From contig CAIZEI010000082.1 in the NCBI GenBank assembly GCA_903931945.1, positions 1 through 45,764 of the forward strand: a stretch of DNA of 45,764 nt, given 5' to 3'. A program made the position numbers and the translations under genes. The stretch is from an uncultured Hyphomicrobiales bacterium. GTDB taxonomy: Bacteria > Pseudomonadota > Alphaproteobacteria > Rhizobiales > Beijerinckiaceae. Shown here piece by piece: positions 15,807-24,729 of the stretch (its first letter is position 1; each line of letters begins with the position of its first letter). Under the pieces are notes generated by a model that saw only the letters and a list, made by a program, of their open reading frames with translations, ran no database searches and was not told where the DNA came from.

Positions 15807-18758
15807 ATGCGGGGATCGCAAGCCGGGTTGGAGCGCGCGCTTCGCCAAGAGGGCGTTGGCGACGTTTTGTTCGACGCGTTTTCGCGCGGGCGTTACGCGA
15901 CCGACGCATCGGCCTATCAAATCATGCCGCTCGGCGTTGTCATTCCCCGAACGGTGGAAGAGGCTGCGCGCGCGCTATCCATCGCGCGGGAAGCGGGCGT
16001 GCCTGTATTGCCGCGCGGCGGCGGAACATCGCAAAGCGGGCAAACCGTCAACAGCGGGCTGGTGGTGGATTGCTCAAGGCATCTCACCGGGATTGTCTCG
16101 CTTGATGTCGACCGGCGGAGCTGCGTGGTCGAGCCAGGCATCGTGCTTGACGAACTCAACCGACGGCTGAAAGCGCACGGTCTGTGGTTTCCCGTCGATG
16201 TCTCCACCGCTTCGCGCGCCACCATTGGCGGCATGGTTGGCAACAATTCCTGTGGCGGGCGCTCGTTGCGTTACGGCACTACGCGCGACAACGTGATCGC
16301 CATTGATGGCGTGCTCGCCGACGGCGTCGCCATGAAATTTGGCCTCGTGCAATCGGACCTCTCGGATCTCGCGGCAAACGATCAACGGCGAGCGCTGTTC
16401 GCCGATCTCCTGGCGATCGGGGTGCGGGAGGCGGACGAAGTCGCAGCGCGTTTCCCCGCCGTGCAACGGCGCGTTGGCGGCTACAATCTTGACGCCCTGA
16501 CTGCGCCTGGACGCCAAAGCGATGGACAAGTCAATCTCGCACATCTGCTCGTGGGCTCGGAGGGAACCTTCGCTTTTTCAACCGCCATTGAATTGAAATT
16601 GTCGCCACTGCTGGGGCGGCGCGGCGTCGGCGTTTGCCACTTTGGCTCTTTTCACGAAGCCATGAACGCCGCGCAACATATCGTTGCGCTCAAACCCATT
16701 GCGGTTGAACTTGTCGATTGCGTGATGCTCGGCCTCGCCGCCGACATCCCCTTATTCAAGCGCACGGTCGCGGCATTTTTGCGCGGCGACCCCGAGGCGA
16801 TCCTGGTCGTCGAATTCGCCGAGACTGACGAGGAAAACCGCCGCCGGTTAACGCGGCTGGCGCAGGCGATGGGCGATCTGGGGCTAGGCTGGGATCGGGA
16901 CAGAAAGAAGTGGGGCGGTGTGGTTGAAGTGCTCGATCCCTCGCTGCAGACAGCCATCGCCGAGATGCGGGCGGCGGGTCTGAATATCATGATGTCCATG
17001 AAGGACCAGCGGAAACCCGTATCCTTCGTCGAGGATTGCGCCGTGCCGTTGCAACACCTCGCCGAATACACCGCCAATCTCTCGGCTGTGTTTGAAAAAC
17101 ACGGCACGCGCGGGACCTGGTACGCACATGCCTCCGAGGGCTGCCTGCACGTGCGCCCTGTGCTCAATCTGAAACTCGACAAGGACGTCAAGGCGATGCG
17201 CGCCATCGCTGAGGAGGCCTTCGCCCTGGTGCGCGCCTACAAGGGCTCCCATTCAGGCGAGCATGGCGATGGCATCGTGCGTTCGGAGTTTCATGAGCAA
17301 ATGTTTGGCGCGCGGCTGGTCCGCGCATTTGAGGAAGTGAAAGACCGGTTCGATCCCCAGGGGCTCTACAATCCCGGCAAGATCGTTCGCGCGCCGAAAT
17401 TCGATGACCGCGCCAATTTCCGCTATGGGCAAGACTATCGGGTCGCCGAACTGACGCCAGCGCTCGATTGGTCAGCCTATCCGGGGCCCGCCGGCGGGTT
17501 CTCCGGCGCCGTCGAAATGTGTAATAATAACGGCGAATGTCGCAAGCTCGCGGGTGGCGTCATGTGCCCCTCCTATCGCGCGACGCGCGATGAACGCGAC
17601 GTCACCCGCGGACGCGCCAACGCGCTGCGCCTGGCGATCTCCGGACAGCTCGGCAAGGATGCGCTGGTCTCCGACGAGATGGCCGAAACCATGAAGCTTT
17701 GCGTATCATGCAAGGCCTGCAAGCTTGAATGTCCGACTGGCGTCGACATGGCGCGCATGAAAATCGAGGTCCTGGCGGCGCGCGCAAACGCGGGTAAAAT
17801 CAATAAGCGTGATCGTCTGATCGCCTGGCTGCCGCGTTATGCGCGCCTCGGCGCGCGTTTCCATGGCGTGTTCAATCTGCGCAATCGTTTCACCTTGCTG
17901 GCGCGTTGGTCCGAACGATACGCAGGCCTGTCGGCGCGACGCAGGCTGCCGCGCTGGCGCGCCGACCGGTTCGACGCCACAACGTCAGTCCACGGGCCGG
18001 TGAACGGCCCGGAGGTCGTGTTGTTCGCCGATACGTTCAACGCCTCGTTTGAACGTGAGAAACTGGACGCGGCGCTGCGCGTGCTCGTCGCGGCGGGCTA
18101 TCGTGTGCATCTGCCCCGGCCCGCCGATGGCCGAAAGCGCCCCTTATGCTGCGGTCGCACCTTTCTGGCTGTGGGGATGGTGGATGAGGCGCGAGCTGAA
18201 GCCGTGCGCACGCTCCGGACATTTTTGCCATTTGCGACAAGAGGCGTCGCTGTTGTCGGGCTTGAGCCCTCGTGTCTGTTGACCTTTCGCGATGAGATGA
18301 CCGCGATGCGACTGGGCGCAGAGGCTCAAATCGTCGCGTCCCAGGCGCTTTTGTTTGAAGAATTCATCGCACGCGAACTGGATGCGGGACGTTTCGGGCT
18401 TGCGCTTTCGCCCATCGCAAAGTCCGCGCTGCTGCACGGCCATTGCCATCAGAAAGCGTTTGCCGCTATGGGCGCCGCGGAAAGGGTTCTCCGTCTCATT
18501 CCCGGGCTTGACGTGAAGACGGTCGAGACGAGTTGCTGCGGCATGGCTGGCGCCTTTGGCTATCAGGCCGAGACTTATGATGTTTCCCAGGCGATGGGCG
18601 AATTGTCCTTGCTGCCGGCCGTGCGCGCCGCGAGCGACGAAACGCTTGTTGTCGCCGATGGCTTTTCCTGCCGGCACCAGATCATGGATGGAACCGGGCG
18701 CGCGACGATCCACGTGGCGCAGGCGCTGGATCGAGCGTTGGCGCAGCCGCACGGATGA
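15807..18758 (+). CDS. FAD-linked and Fe-S dehydrogenase (glycolate/D-lactate/D-2-hydroxyacid type)
   Basis: A 983-residue fusion of a GlcD/D-lactate dehydrogenase-like half and an Fe-S half. N-terminal PCMH FAD-binding features are clear: RGRYATDASAYQIMPLGVV, LPRGGGTSQSGQ, TIGGMVGNNSCGGRS and LVGSEGTFAF. The FAD C-domain follows, ending GEHGDGIVRSEF and YNPGKIV. The Fe-S half has CNNNGECRK, MCPSYRATRDE, the ferredoxin cluster CVSCKACKLECPTGVD and C-terminal CCG-like segments (GHCHQKAF, ETSCCGMAGAFG). It would oxidise a 2-hydroxy acid at the membrane and feed electrons to quinone. I start at the ATG of 15807, behind GGGAGAAAAGG; an upstream in-frame ATG lies at 15774. The divergent neighbour is a glyoxylate aminotransferase, consistent with a glyoxylate-forming role, but the substrate is not proven. 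Confidence 0.85.
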   Translation: MRGSQAGLERALRQEGVGDVLFDAFSRGRYATDASAYQIMPLGVVIPRTVEEAARALSIAREAGVPVLPRGGGTSQSGQTVNSGLVVDCSRHLTGIVSLDVDRRSCVVEPGIVLDELNRRLKAHGLWFPVDVSTASRATIGGMVGNNSCGGRSLRYGTTRDNVIAIDGVLADGVAMKFGLVQSDLSDLAANDQRRALFADLLAIGVREADEVAARFPAVQRRVGGYNLDALTAPGRQSDGQVNLAHLLVGSEGTFAFSTAIELKLSPLLGRRGVGVCHFGSFHEAMNAAQHIVALKPIAVELVDCVMLGLAADIPLFKRTVAAFLRGDPEAILVVEFAETDEENRRRLTRLAQAMGDLGLGWDRDRKKWGGVVEVLDPSLQTAIAEMRAAGLNIMMSMKDQRKPVSFVEDCAVPLQHLAEYTANLSAVFEKHGTRGTWYAHASEGCLHVRPVLNLKLDKDVKAMRAIAEEAFALVRAYKGSHSGEHGDGIVRSEFHEQMFGARLVRAFEEVKDRFDPQGLYNPGKIVRAPKFDDRANFRYGQDYRVAELTPALDWSAYPGPAGGFSGAVEMCNNNGECRKLAGGVMCPSYRATRDERDVTRGRANALRLAISGQLGKDALVSDEMAETMKLCVSCKACKLECPTGVDMARMKIEVLAARANAGKINKRDRLIAWLPRYARLGARFHGVFNLRNRFTLLARWSERYAGLSARRRLPRWRADRFDATTSVHGPVNGPEVVLFADTFNASFEREKLDAALRVLVAAGYRVHLPRPADGRKRPLCCGRTFLAVGMVDEARAEAVRTLRTFLPFATRGVAVVGLEPSCLLTFRDEMTAMRLGAEAQIVASQALLFEEFIARELDAGRFGLALSPIAKSALLHGHCHQKAFAAMGAAERVLRLIPGLDVKTVETSCCGMAGAFGYQAETYDVSQAMGELSLLPAVRAASDETLVVADGFSCRHQIMDGTGRATIHVAQALDRALAQPHG

Positions 18759-18790
18759 CGTGCGTGGCGACTGCACGCGTTTTGCCGCCA

Positions 18791-21700
18791 TCAATGAAAA
18801 TCCCGCGATTTTGGCAACACACGGGCGTTGCGCGGGTGGCGATGCCGGGAGGGCGCGGGCGCCTGGCCGGGACGATTGTCGTCCCACAGGCGGTCCAGTT
18901 CACTGGAGCGGTCGATGACATGCCCGACCATCAGATGCGTCACGCCTTCCGAACCTCTTTGCACGCGCCCCTCTGCAAGCATCAGTCGGGCGGACATCAC
19001 GGCGCGGCGGTAACGGTCAAACTGGCGCGCCCACAGCACCAGATTCGCTATGCCGGCCTCATCCTCCAGAGTGATGAAGATCGCATTGCCCAACCCCGGC
19101 CTTTGGCGCACCAGCACGAGGCCAGCCATCCGCGCGAAGGCGCCATCGCGGGCTGTCGCCAGATCCGCGCTGGTCAACACGCCATCGTGCGCGAAAACAG
19201 GCCGCAGGATCGCCATGGGATGCGCCTTCAGGGATAAACGCATGGTCTGGTAGTCGGTCGCCACGTGTTCTCCGAGCGACATATCGGGCAATCCAGCGTC
19301 CGTCTCCTCGCCAAGCTCGCGCGCATTGGCCGCCGCGAACAGCGGCAGGGGACTGTCCTCCGGCAGGCGCCTCACGCCCCAGAGCGCGGCCCGCCGATCA
19401 AGCCCGATCGAGCGGAAGGCGTCGACATCGGCAAGCGCGCGCATGGGGTGGCCGTGCAGCTCGGCGCGACAGGCGAGTTCCTCGATCGAGGCAAAGCCCT
19501 GCCGCCGGGCGGCGACAAGACGGTCGGCCTCAACCTTGCGGATCCCTTCGGCCTGGCGGAAACCAAGACGCAGCGCCAGAGCATTTTCAAACGAAGCGGA
19601 TGCCGGTTCGCGTGAAGAAAACGCGTCGAACAAAGAATCTGGCGCTCCATCGGCGCAGCGCTCAAGGCTGTTGTCCCAATGGCTATGGTTGATGTCGATG
19701 GCCCGCGTCTCGACGCCATGTTCTCGCGCATCGCGCACGATCTGCGCAGGAGCGTAAAAGCCCATCGGCTGCGAATTCAACAACGCGCAGGCGAAAATCG
19801 CGGGGTAATGGCATTTGATCCACGAGGATATGTAGACCAGCTTGGCGAAGGAGGCCGCGTGGCTTTCGGGAAAGCCATAACTGCCAAACCCTTTGATCTG
19901 CTCGAAGCAGTTTTGTGCGAATTCGCGCGCATAGCCGCGCGCCGTCATGCGCTCGACCATCATCGTCTCGAACTGGCTGATCGTGCCCAGATTCCGGAAC
20001 GTCGCCATCGCACGGCGCAGTCTGTTGGCCTCCACATCCGAAAACCGCGCCGCCACCATCGCCAGTCGCATCGCCTGTTCCTGGAACAGCGGCACGCCCA
20101 TGGTCCGACCGAGAACCTCGCGCAATTCATCTGGCGGGCCATGCTCCGGCGATGGCGCGGGAAACACGACTTTGTCGATGCCCGCCCTCCTGCGCAAATA
20201 GGGATGCACCATATTGCCCTGAATGGGGCCGGGCCGGACGATCGCCACCTGAATGACCAGATCGTAGAATTCGCGCGGTTTCAGCCGCGGCAACATGTTC
20301 ATCTGCGCCCGGCTTTCCACCTGAAACACGCCAATTGAATCGCCACGGCACAACATATCGTAGGTCGCCCTGTCGCCGGTGGGCACATCGGCGAGGCCCC
20401 AATCGCGGCCTTCATAGGCGCGCAGATAATCGAAGGCCTTGCGGATGCATGTGAGCATGCCAAGCGCCAGAATATCGACCTTCATCAGCTTGAGGGTATC
20501 GATATCGTCCTTGTCCCATTCGATGAAGGTGCGATCGGCCATCGCCGCATTGCCGATGGGAACAAGTTCGTCGAGCCGCCCGCGCGTCAGCACGAAGCCG
20601 CCGACATGCTGGGAGAGATGCCGGGGAAAGCCCAGAAGGCGAATCGCCAGAGCCACCGTGCGGGCGATGGCCGGATTATCCGGATCGAGCCCGGCCTGGC
20701 GCACCTGCGCAGCAGCGATATCGCTGCCCCAACTCCCCCATTGCGTGGAGGCCAGCGCTGCGGTGATATCCTCTGTCAGGCCCATAACCTTGCCAACGTC
20801 GCGGATGGCGCTTTTAGGGCGGTAGCTGATGACCGTAGCGGCGATCCCGGCGCGGTGACGGCCATATTTTTCATAGATGTGCTGGATGATTTCCTCGCGC
20901 CGCTCATGCTCGAAATCGACATCGATATCGGGTGGCTCCTTGCGCTCCTCGGACATGAAACGGGCGAAGAGAAGGTCGTGCTCGTTCGGATCGACGCAGG
21001 TAACGCCAAGCACGTAACAAACGGCGGAATTCGCCGCCGAACCACGGCCCTGGCAAAGTATGCCCTTGTCCCTGGCCACGCGCGTAATGTCGTGGATGGT
21101 CAGGAAATAACGCGCGTAGTCGAGTTTCTCGATCAGGGCGAGCTCGCTCCTGAGCAATGTCGCGACCTTGGCTGGCGTTCCCTGGGGGTAGCTCATCGCC
21201 GCGTGACGCCAGGTTAAATCCTCGAGCCAGGCTTGCGGGCTCCAGCCTGGCGGAACCGGCTCGTCGGGATATTCATAGGTGAGCTGATCAAGCGAAAATG
21301 CGACGCGGGCGAGGATGCCTTGCGTCTCGGCGATAGCCTCCGGCGCGTCAGCGAACAGCCGCGCCATTTCCGCCGGGGGCTTTAGATGGCGTTCGGCGTT
21401 GGCTTCCAGCAACCGACCGGCGGTCTCGATCGTCACGCCCTCGCGAATGCAGGTCAGCACATCCTGCAGATCGCGGCAGCCGGGATCGGCATAGAGCGCA
21501 TCATTGACCGCCACGAGCGGCGCGCAATGCCGGACCGCGATCGCCCTGAGCCGGGCGAGCCTGCGACGATCATCGCCGCGCCGGAGCATGGCGGCGGCGA
21601 GCCAGACAGCGCCCGACGCAGCCTCATGCAGGCGCGGCAGCAGCGCATCGAGCGACGCAGTATCGCGCCCGGGCATGACGATAAGCAGAAGATCGCGCGC

Positions 21701-22168
21701 ATCCGCGAGGAGATCGTCTGTTGTCAGGATGCAATCGCCCTTCCTGGCGCGGCGATTTCCTGTCGTCAGCAGGCGGCACAGGCGGCCCCAGCCCTGACGG
21801 TTTTCAGGATAGACAATGATGTCGGGCGCGCCATCGGCAAAGGCGAGACGCGCGCCGGTGATGAGCTTGAACGTTTTGGCGCGCGCCGCCAGCGTTTCAG
21901 CAGATAGGGCAGGTTGCCCCGGGTCAATCCAGGCGCATTCTCCCGGACCCGACCCCTCGCGCAGTTTTCTCGCGCCCAACGATCCGCATTCACGCAGATC
22001 GCGCAACGCGCCAAAAGCGCGCACGACGCCCGCCAATGTATTGCGATCGGCAAGGCCAAGGCCCGTCTGACCGAGCTGGAGGGCCGTCAACGTCAGGTCC
22101 TCGCCACTCGAGGCGCCGCGCAGAAACGAGAAATTGCTGGCGCAGGCCAATTCCGCATAAGCGCTCAC
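18791..22168 (-). CDS. dnaE2: error-prone DNA polymerase DnaE2
   Basis: A 1125-residue C-family polymerase of the DnaE2/ImuC type, the catalytic subunit of the SOS mutasome for translesion synthesis. The PHP domain opens with YAELACASNFSFLRGASS. The palm carries CQGRGSAANSAVCYVLGVT and PPDIDVDFEHERREE with the catalytic aspartates; GSYGFPESHAASFAKLVY and the QEQAMRLA region are typical, and a C-terminal OB fold (AGLVLVRQRPGLGNAIFITLED) is present. Length is normal for DnaE2. The ATG overlaps the stop of imuB by 4 bp. It is the last gene of imuA-imuB-dnaE2, so LexA-type control from the box at 24481-24495 should extend to it. Confidence 0.95.
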   Translation of the reverse strand: MSAYAELACASNFSFLRGASSGEDLTLTALQLGQTGLGLADRNTLAGVVRAFGALRDLRECGSLGARKLREGSGPGECAWIDPGQPALSAETLAARAKTFKLITGARLAFADGAPDIIVYPENRQGWGRLCRLLTTGNRRARKGDCILTTDDLLADARDLLLIVMPGRDTASLDALLPRLHEAASGAVWLAAAMLRRGDDRRRLARLRAIAVRHCAPLVAVNDALYADPGCRDLQDVLTCIREGVTIETAGRLLEANAERHLKPPAEMARLFADAPEAIAETQGILARVAFSLDQLTYEYPDEPVPPGWSPQAWLEDLTWRHAAMSYPQGTPAKVATLLRSELALIEKLDYARYFLTIHDITRVARDKGILCQGRGSAANSAVCYVLGVTCVDPNEHDLLFARFMSEERKEPPDIDVDFEHERREEIIQHIYEKYGRHRAGIAATVISYRPKSAIRDVGKVMGLTEDITAALASTQWGSWGSDIAAAQVRQAGLDPDNPAIARTVALAIRLLGFPRHLSQHVGGFVLTRGRLDELVPIGNAAMADRTFIEWDKDDIDTLKLMKVDILALGMLTCIRKAFDYLRAYEGRDWGLADVPTGDRATYDMLCRGDSIGVFQVESRAQMNMLPRLKPREFYDLVIQVAIVRPGPIQGNMVHPYLRRRAGIDKVVFPAPSPEHGPPDELREVLGRTMGVPLFQEQAMRLAMVAARFSDVEANRLRRAMATFRNLGTISQFETMMVERMTARGYAREFAQNCFEQIKGFGSYGFPESHAASFAKLVYISSWIKCHYPAIFACALLNSQPMGFYAPAQIVRDAREHGVETRAIDINHSHWDNSLERCADGAPDSLFDAFSSREPASASFENALALRLGFRQAEGIRKVEADRLVAARRQGFASIEELACRAELHGHPMRALADVDAFRSIGLDRRAALWGVRRLPEDSPLPLFAAANARELGEETDAGLPDMSLGEHVATDYQTMRLSLKAHPMAILRPVFAHDGVLTSADLATARDGAFARMAGLVLVRQRPGLGNAIFITLEDEAGIANLVLWARQFDRYRRAVMSARLMLAEGRVQRGSEGVTHLMVGHVIDRSSELDRLWDDNRPGQAPAPSRHRHPRNARVLPKSRDFH

Positions 22169-23775
22169 GCGAACAGCCCGTGCAGGAACCAGCGCGGCGC
22201 CGCGCCCGTCTCGCCATAAAGTCCTTGCCGGAACACCCAGAACCGCCGGCCCCCGGTGTCCTCGATACTAAAATAATCACGCGTCGCAGGGGACTGGCCG
22301 TCCACGCGCCACCATTCCGGCGCAATGCGTTCTGGCCCTTCGGCACGAGCAATCTCATGCAAAACCCGCCGCCAGCGGAACCGCAGGGGTGGACCGTCTG
22401 GTGTTTCCGCAAGCGTTTCGATGGCTTGCGGGGGGTCGAACAACTGGATGGGACGTGCAGGCGGCGCGCCCGCTTCAGGCGCTGGCCATGCCGCCGAAGC
22501 GATACGCGAGCCAACGGGCGTCGTCGCCCCCGCCCGCTGCGGATCGTGCGTGTCGCGCGCCACGTAGCGCAGCACGCGGTCACGCCCGAAGCGCGTGACA
22601 AGGCGGTCGATCAAGCCGGCTATATCGCCATCTTCGCGTTGCTGCTGGCTATCTAAAGATGTCTGGGTTGGAGCCAGCGGTTCGGCGCGCAAAACCGACA
22701 GACGGATAGCGTCGAAGCCAAAGCCCGGATCAAGCGGGTCGGCCAGGGTATCCAGCCGCAGTCGAAGCAGGCGGGTCAGGCTTGCGGGATCGCGCGAGGC
22801 TTGCCCCATTTCAACCGTAAGGCGCCGGACGGCCCCATCGGCGCGGAAAAACACCGCCTCGAACAGCCATCCGCCCTGACCGCGCCGCTCCAGCAATTCG
22901 GCAATTTTGCCGGCGAGCCCGTCAAGGATGACCAGCAGCGTCTCGCCATTGGTCAAAGGCTCGGGGAAACGCCGCTCGACAATGCAATCGGGCGCCGGTC
23001 GCAAGGGGGTGATACGGATATCCTCCTGTCCGAGGGTTCGGCGCAACCGCGTCGTCAATTCCGTGCCGAACCGGGCGGACAGCGCCCCCGTTGGACGCGC
23101 GGCAAGATCGCCGAGGGTTTTCAATCCGGCGCGCGCCAGCGCAATCGTGATTTCCGCCGACATTCCGAGCGCGGCGGCGGACAGGCCGCAGATGATGCGC
23201 TCCTCTTCGCCTGGAAGCGCAAGATTGGCGGGACCGAAATGCGCCAGCGCGCGGGCGGCGTCCGGCGTCGCGCCAAAAGCAAGGCGGATCGTGAGGCCGA
23301 GCCGGGCGAACCGGCGCCCTGCTTGAGCGGCCAGCCCGGTTTCGCCGCCAAACAGATGCGCGCAACCCGTGATGTCGAGGATCAATCCGTCGCGCGAATC
23401 AAGCGCCGCCAGCGGGGTGAAGAATTCGACCGCCGCCGCGCATCGCAACAAAAGCTCGCGGTCCGCGTGTTCGTCCATCGCCTCGACGGCGAGACCTGGC
23501 GCCCGCGCGCGGGCGTCCGCGAGCGTCATACCCACCGGCAAGCCAGACCGATGGGCCGCCTGGTCGATCGCCACGATCCGCAGCCCGCCGCGTTCCTTGG
23601 CGATAAAAACAAGGGGCGTCTCAGCCGGCCTCGCGCCAGCCTGGGATTTCCCCTGGCCCTTGCGCACCCGATCCGCCGAAAGAAAGGGGAACCAGATCGC
23701 AAGATAGCGGCGAGCCGTTTCCAGGCGGGCGGGCGGCGGGCTGAATGCCTGTTCTGTCCTCAAAACATCCTGCAT
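22165..23775 (-). CDS. imuB: ImuB, Y-family polymerase-like mutasome hub
   Basis: A 536-residue DinB/UmuC-like protein. RYLAIWFPFLSADR opens the Y-family fold, followed by PLVFIAKERGGLRIVAIDQAA, RDGLILDITGCAHLFGGE and a little-finger-like region. In characterised ImuB proteins this fold lacks polymerase activity and links DnaE2, ImuA and the beta clamp; no acidic catalytic pair is obvious here either. The C-terminus ends in DYFSIEDTGGRRFWVFRQGL, a usual ImuB feature. The ATG at 23775 lies inside the annotated end of imuA, giving a 155-bp overlap; the conserved fold starts at about residue 27, and no better ATG is present. Its stop overlaps dnaE2 by 4 bp. Confidence 0.92.
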   Translation of the reverse strand: MQDVLRTEQAFSPPPARLETARRYLAIWFPFLSADRVRKGQGKSQAGARPAETPLVFIAKERGGLRIVAIDQAAHRSGLPVGMTLADARARAPGLAVEAMDEHADRELLLRCAAAVEFFTPLAALDSRDGLILDITGCAHLFGGETGLAAQAGRRFARLGLTIRLAFGATPDAARALAHFGPANLALPGEEERIICGLSAAALGMSAEITIALARAGLKTLGDLAARPTGALSARFGTELTTRLRRTLGQEDIRITPLRPAPDCIVERRFPEPLTNGETLLVILDGLAGKIAELLERRGQGGWLFEAVFFRADGAVRRLTVEMGQASRDPASLTRLLRLRLDTLADPLDPGFGFDAIRLSVLRAEPLAPTQTSLDSQQQREDGDIAGLIDRLVTRFGRDRVLRYVARDTHDPQRAGATTPVGSRIASAAWPAPEAGAPPARPIQLFDPPQAIETLAETPDGPPLRFRWRRVLHEIARAEGPERIAPEWWRVDGQSPATRDYFSIEDTGGRRFWVFRQGLYGETGAAPRWFLHGLFA

Positions 23776-24475
23776 CGCGGTTCCACTCCAAACGCCATTC
23801 CCGGCCCGCTACGCCGCCGCGATGGCGCAAAAGCCTGACATTAAAAACCGGGTTGCCCGGCGCGTTGGCGGGCAAAGCCCGCGAGAGCGCAGACTGGACC
23901 CCCCAACGCGTCGCGGCCGCGCTGGGTTGGGGCGTAGCGGCGGCGCGGGCCAGAAACACTGTGACGCCGGAGGTTTTGGCGGCCAGGGAAAGGCGGCGGC
24001 TCGCCGTCAGGTCGAGCGCCCGAACCTCCCCCCACAGTTCGATGACGGCCACATCGGCTGCAGCGCAGCGGGCCGCCTCCAGGCCGGCTTGCAAGGCGTC
24101 CGGCGCATCCCGCGCCCGCACCCGGATCATCCCAGCGGGATTGAGCCCAAATTCGGACAATCCCGTCGGGTTGATAAAACCAGCTTCGATATCGAGAAAA
24201 TCCTGCCGCACCCAGATCAGCAGGCGCCCCCGCATGATCTGGCGGGCCAGTCCCAGCGTAAATCCGGCTGCCGAAGGGGCATCCGCTTCCGTGCTGGCGT
24301 AGACCTCATGCAAGACCGCCCGCCCGAGAGCCGGAAAGGCAGCCTGCTCGAGGGGAGGGGGCGTAAAAGCCTGGACAGGCTTTTCGTACGCATTCTTACG
24401 CTCGAGATCGAGAATTGGCGCCTCAAGACGCGCCAGCGATCGACCTTGAGAGGAAAAAGTTCTGGTCTTAAACAC
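23621..24475 (-). CDS. imuA: ImuA-like SOS mutasome protein
   Basis: A RecA/SulA-like ImuA protein of 284 residues if started at the GTG of 24475. Recognisable parts are LGRAVLHEVYAS, a helix and GRLLIWVRQDFLDIEAGF..NPTGLSEFGL, VRARDAPDALQAGLEAARC, VAVIELWGEVRALDLTASRRL and the late REWRLEWNRDAGCFEDR. It is more divergent than ImuA of model species. In-frame translation continues upstream of the SOS box, but that part (residues rich in Arg and Pro) cannot be transcribed from the SOS promoter. The GTG has AAGGA 5 bases before it, inside the LexA half-site. The last ~50 residues overlap imuB in another frame and have no family look. First gene of the mutagenesis operon. Confidence 0.8.
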   Translation of the reverse strand: MFKTRTFSSQGRSLARLEAPILDLERKNAYEKPVQAFTPPPLEQAAFPALGRAVLHEVYASTEADAPSAAGFTLGLARQIMRGRLLIWVRQDFLDIEAGFINPTGLSEFGLNPAGMIRVRARDAPDALQAGLEAARCAAADVAVIELWGEVRALDLTASRRLSLAAKTSGVTVFLARAAATPQPSAAATRWGVQSALSRALPANAPGNPVFNVRLLRHRGGVAGREWRLEWNRDAGCFEDRTGIQPAARPPGNGSPLSCDLVPLSFGGSGAQGPGEIPGWREAG

Positions 24476-24480
24476 ACTAT

Positions 24481-24495
24481 GTTCCTTATTTGTTC
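24481..24495 (-). promoter_or_regulatory. LexA (SOS) box of the imuA-imuB-dnaE2 operon
   Basis: The plus strand reads GTTCCTTATTTGTTC, an exact GTTC-N7-GTTC, which is the alphaproteobacterial LexA operator. It overlaps the expected transcription start and the ribosome site of imuA. Repression by LexA and induction by DNA damage follow from the established regulation of this cassette. Confidence 0.85.
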
Positions 24496-24496
24496 T

Positions 24497-24526
24497 TATA
24501 AACACCCGGCCTGACCCTGGAGTCAA
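24497..24526 (-). promoter_or_regulatory. sigma-70 promoter of imuA
   Basis: On the minus strand TTGACT (24526-24521) and TTTATA (24502-24497) are spaced by 18 bases. The -10 element abuts the SOS box, so transcription would start within the operator and give a leader of only about 10-20 bases before the GTG of imuA. Confidence 0.6.
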
Positions 24527-24729
24527 GCGGGTTGATTCCCTGCGCCGGGGCCAACAATAGGGGAGCCTTGCACTCCACCCCTCCCACGCCACCGCGCATC
24601 GGATCCGACACGCCGGTTCAGATGAATAAACGGGATCGCGGCGCACTGCGAGAAAACAGCGCACAACCTCCTCGCGGATTGCATTTGGTTTGCACTCTCG
24701 TCTGGCTTGAATGACGACGCAGCCTGACT

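Noticed and set aside
14404-16170. Plus-strand frame of 588 codons opposite the aminotransferase
   Set aside because: Shadow of the PLP aminotransferase and the dehydrogenase start; no conserved motif.
22801-23838. Plus-strand frame of 345 codons opposite imuB
   Set aside because: Antisense shadow; composition dominated by Arg and Gly from reversed GC-rich codons.
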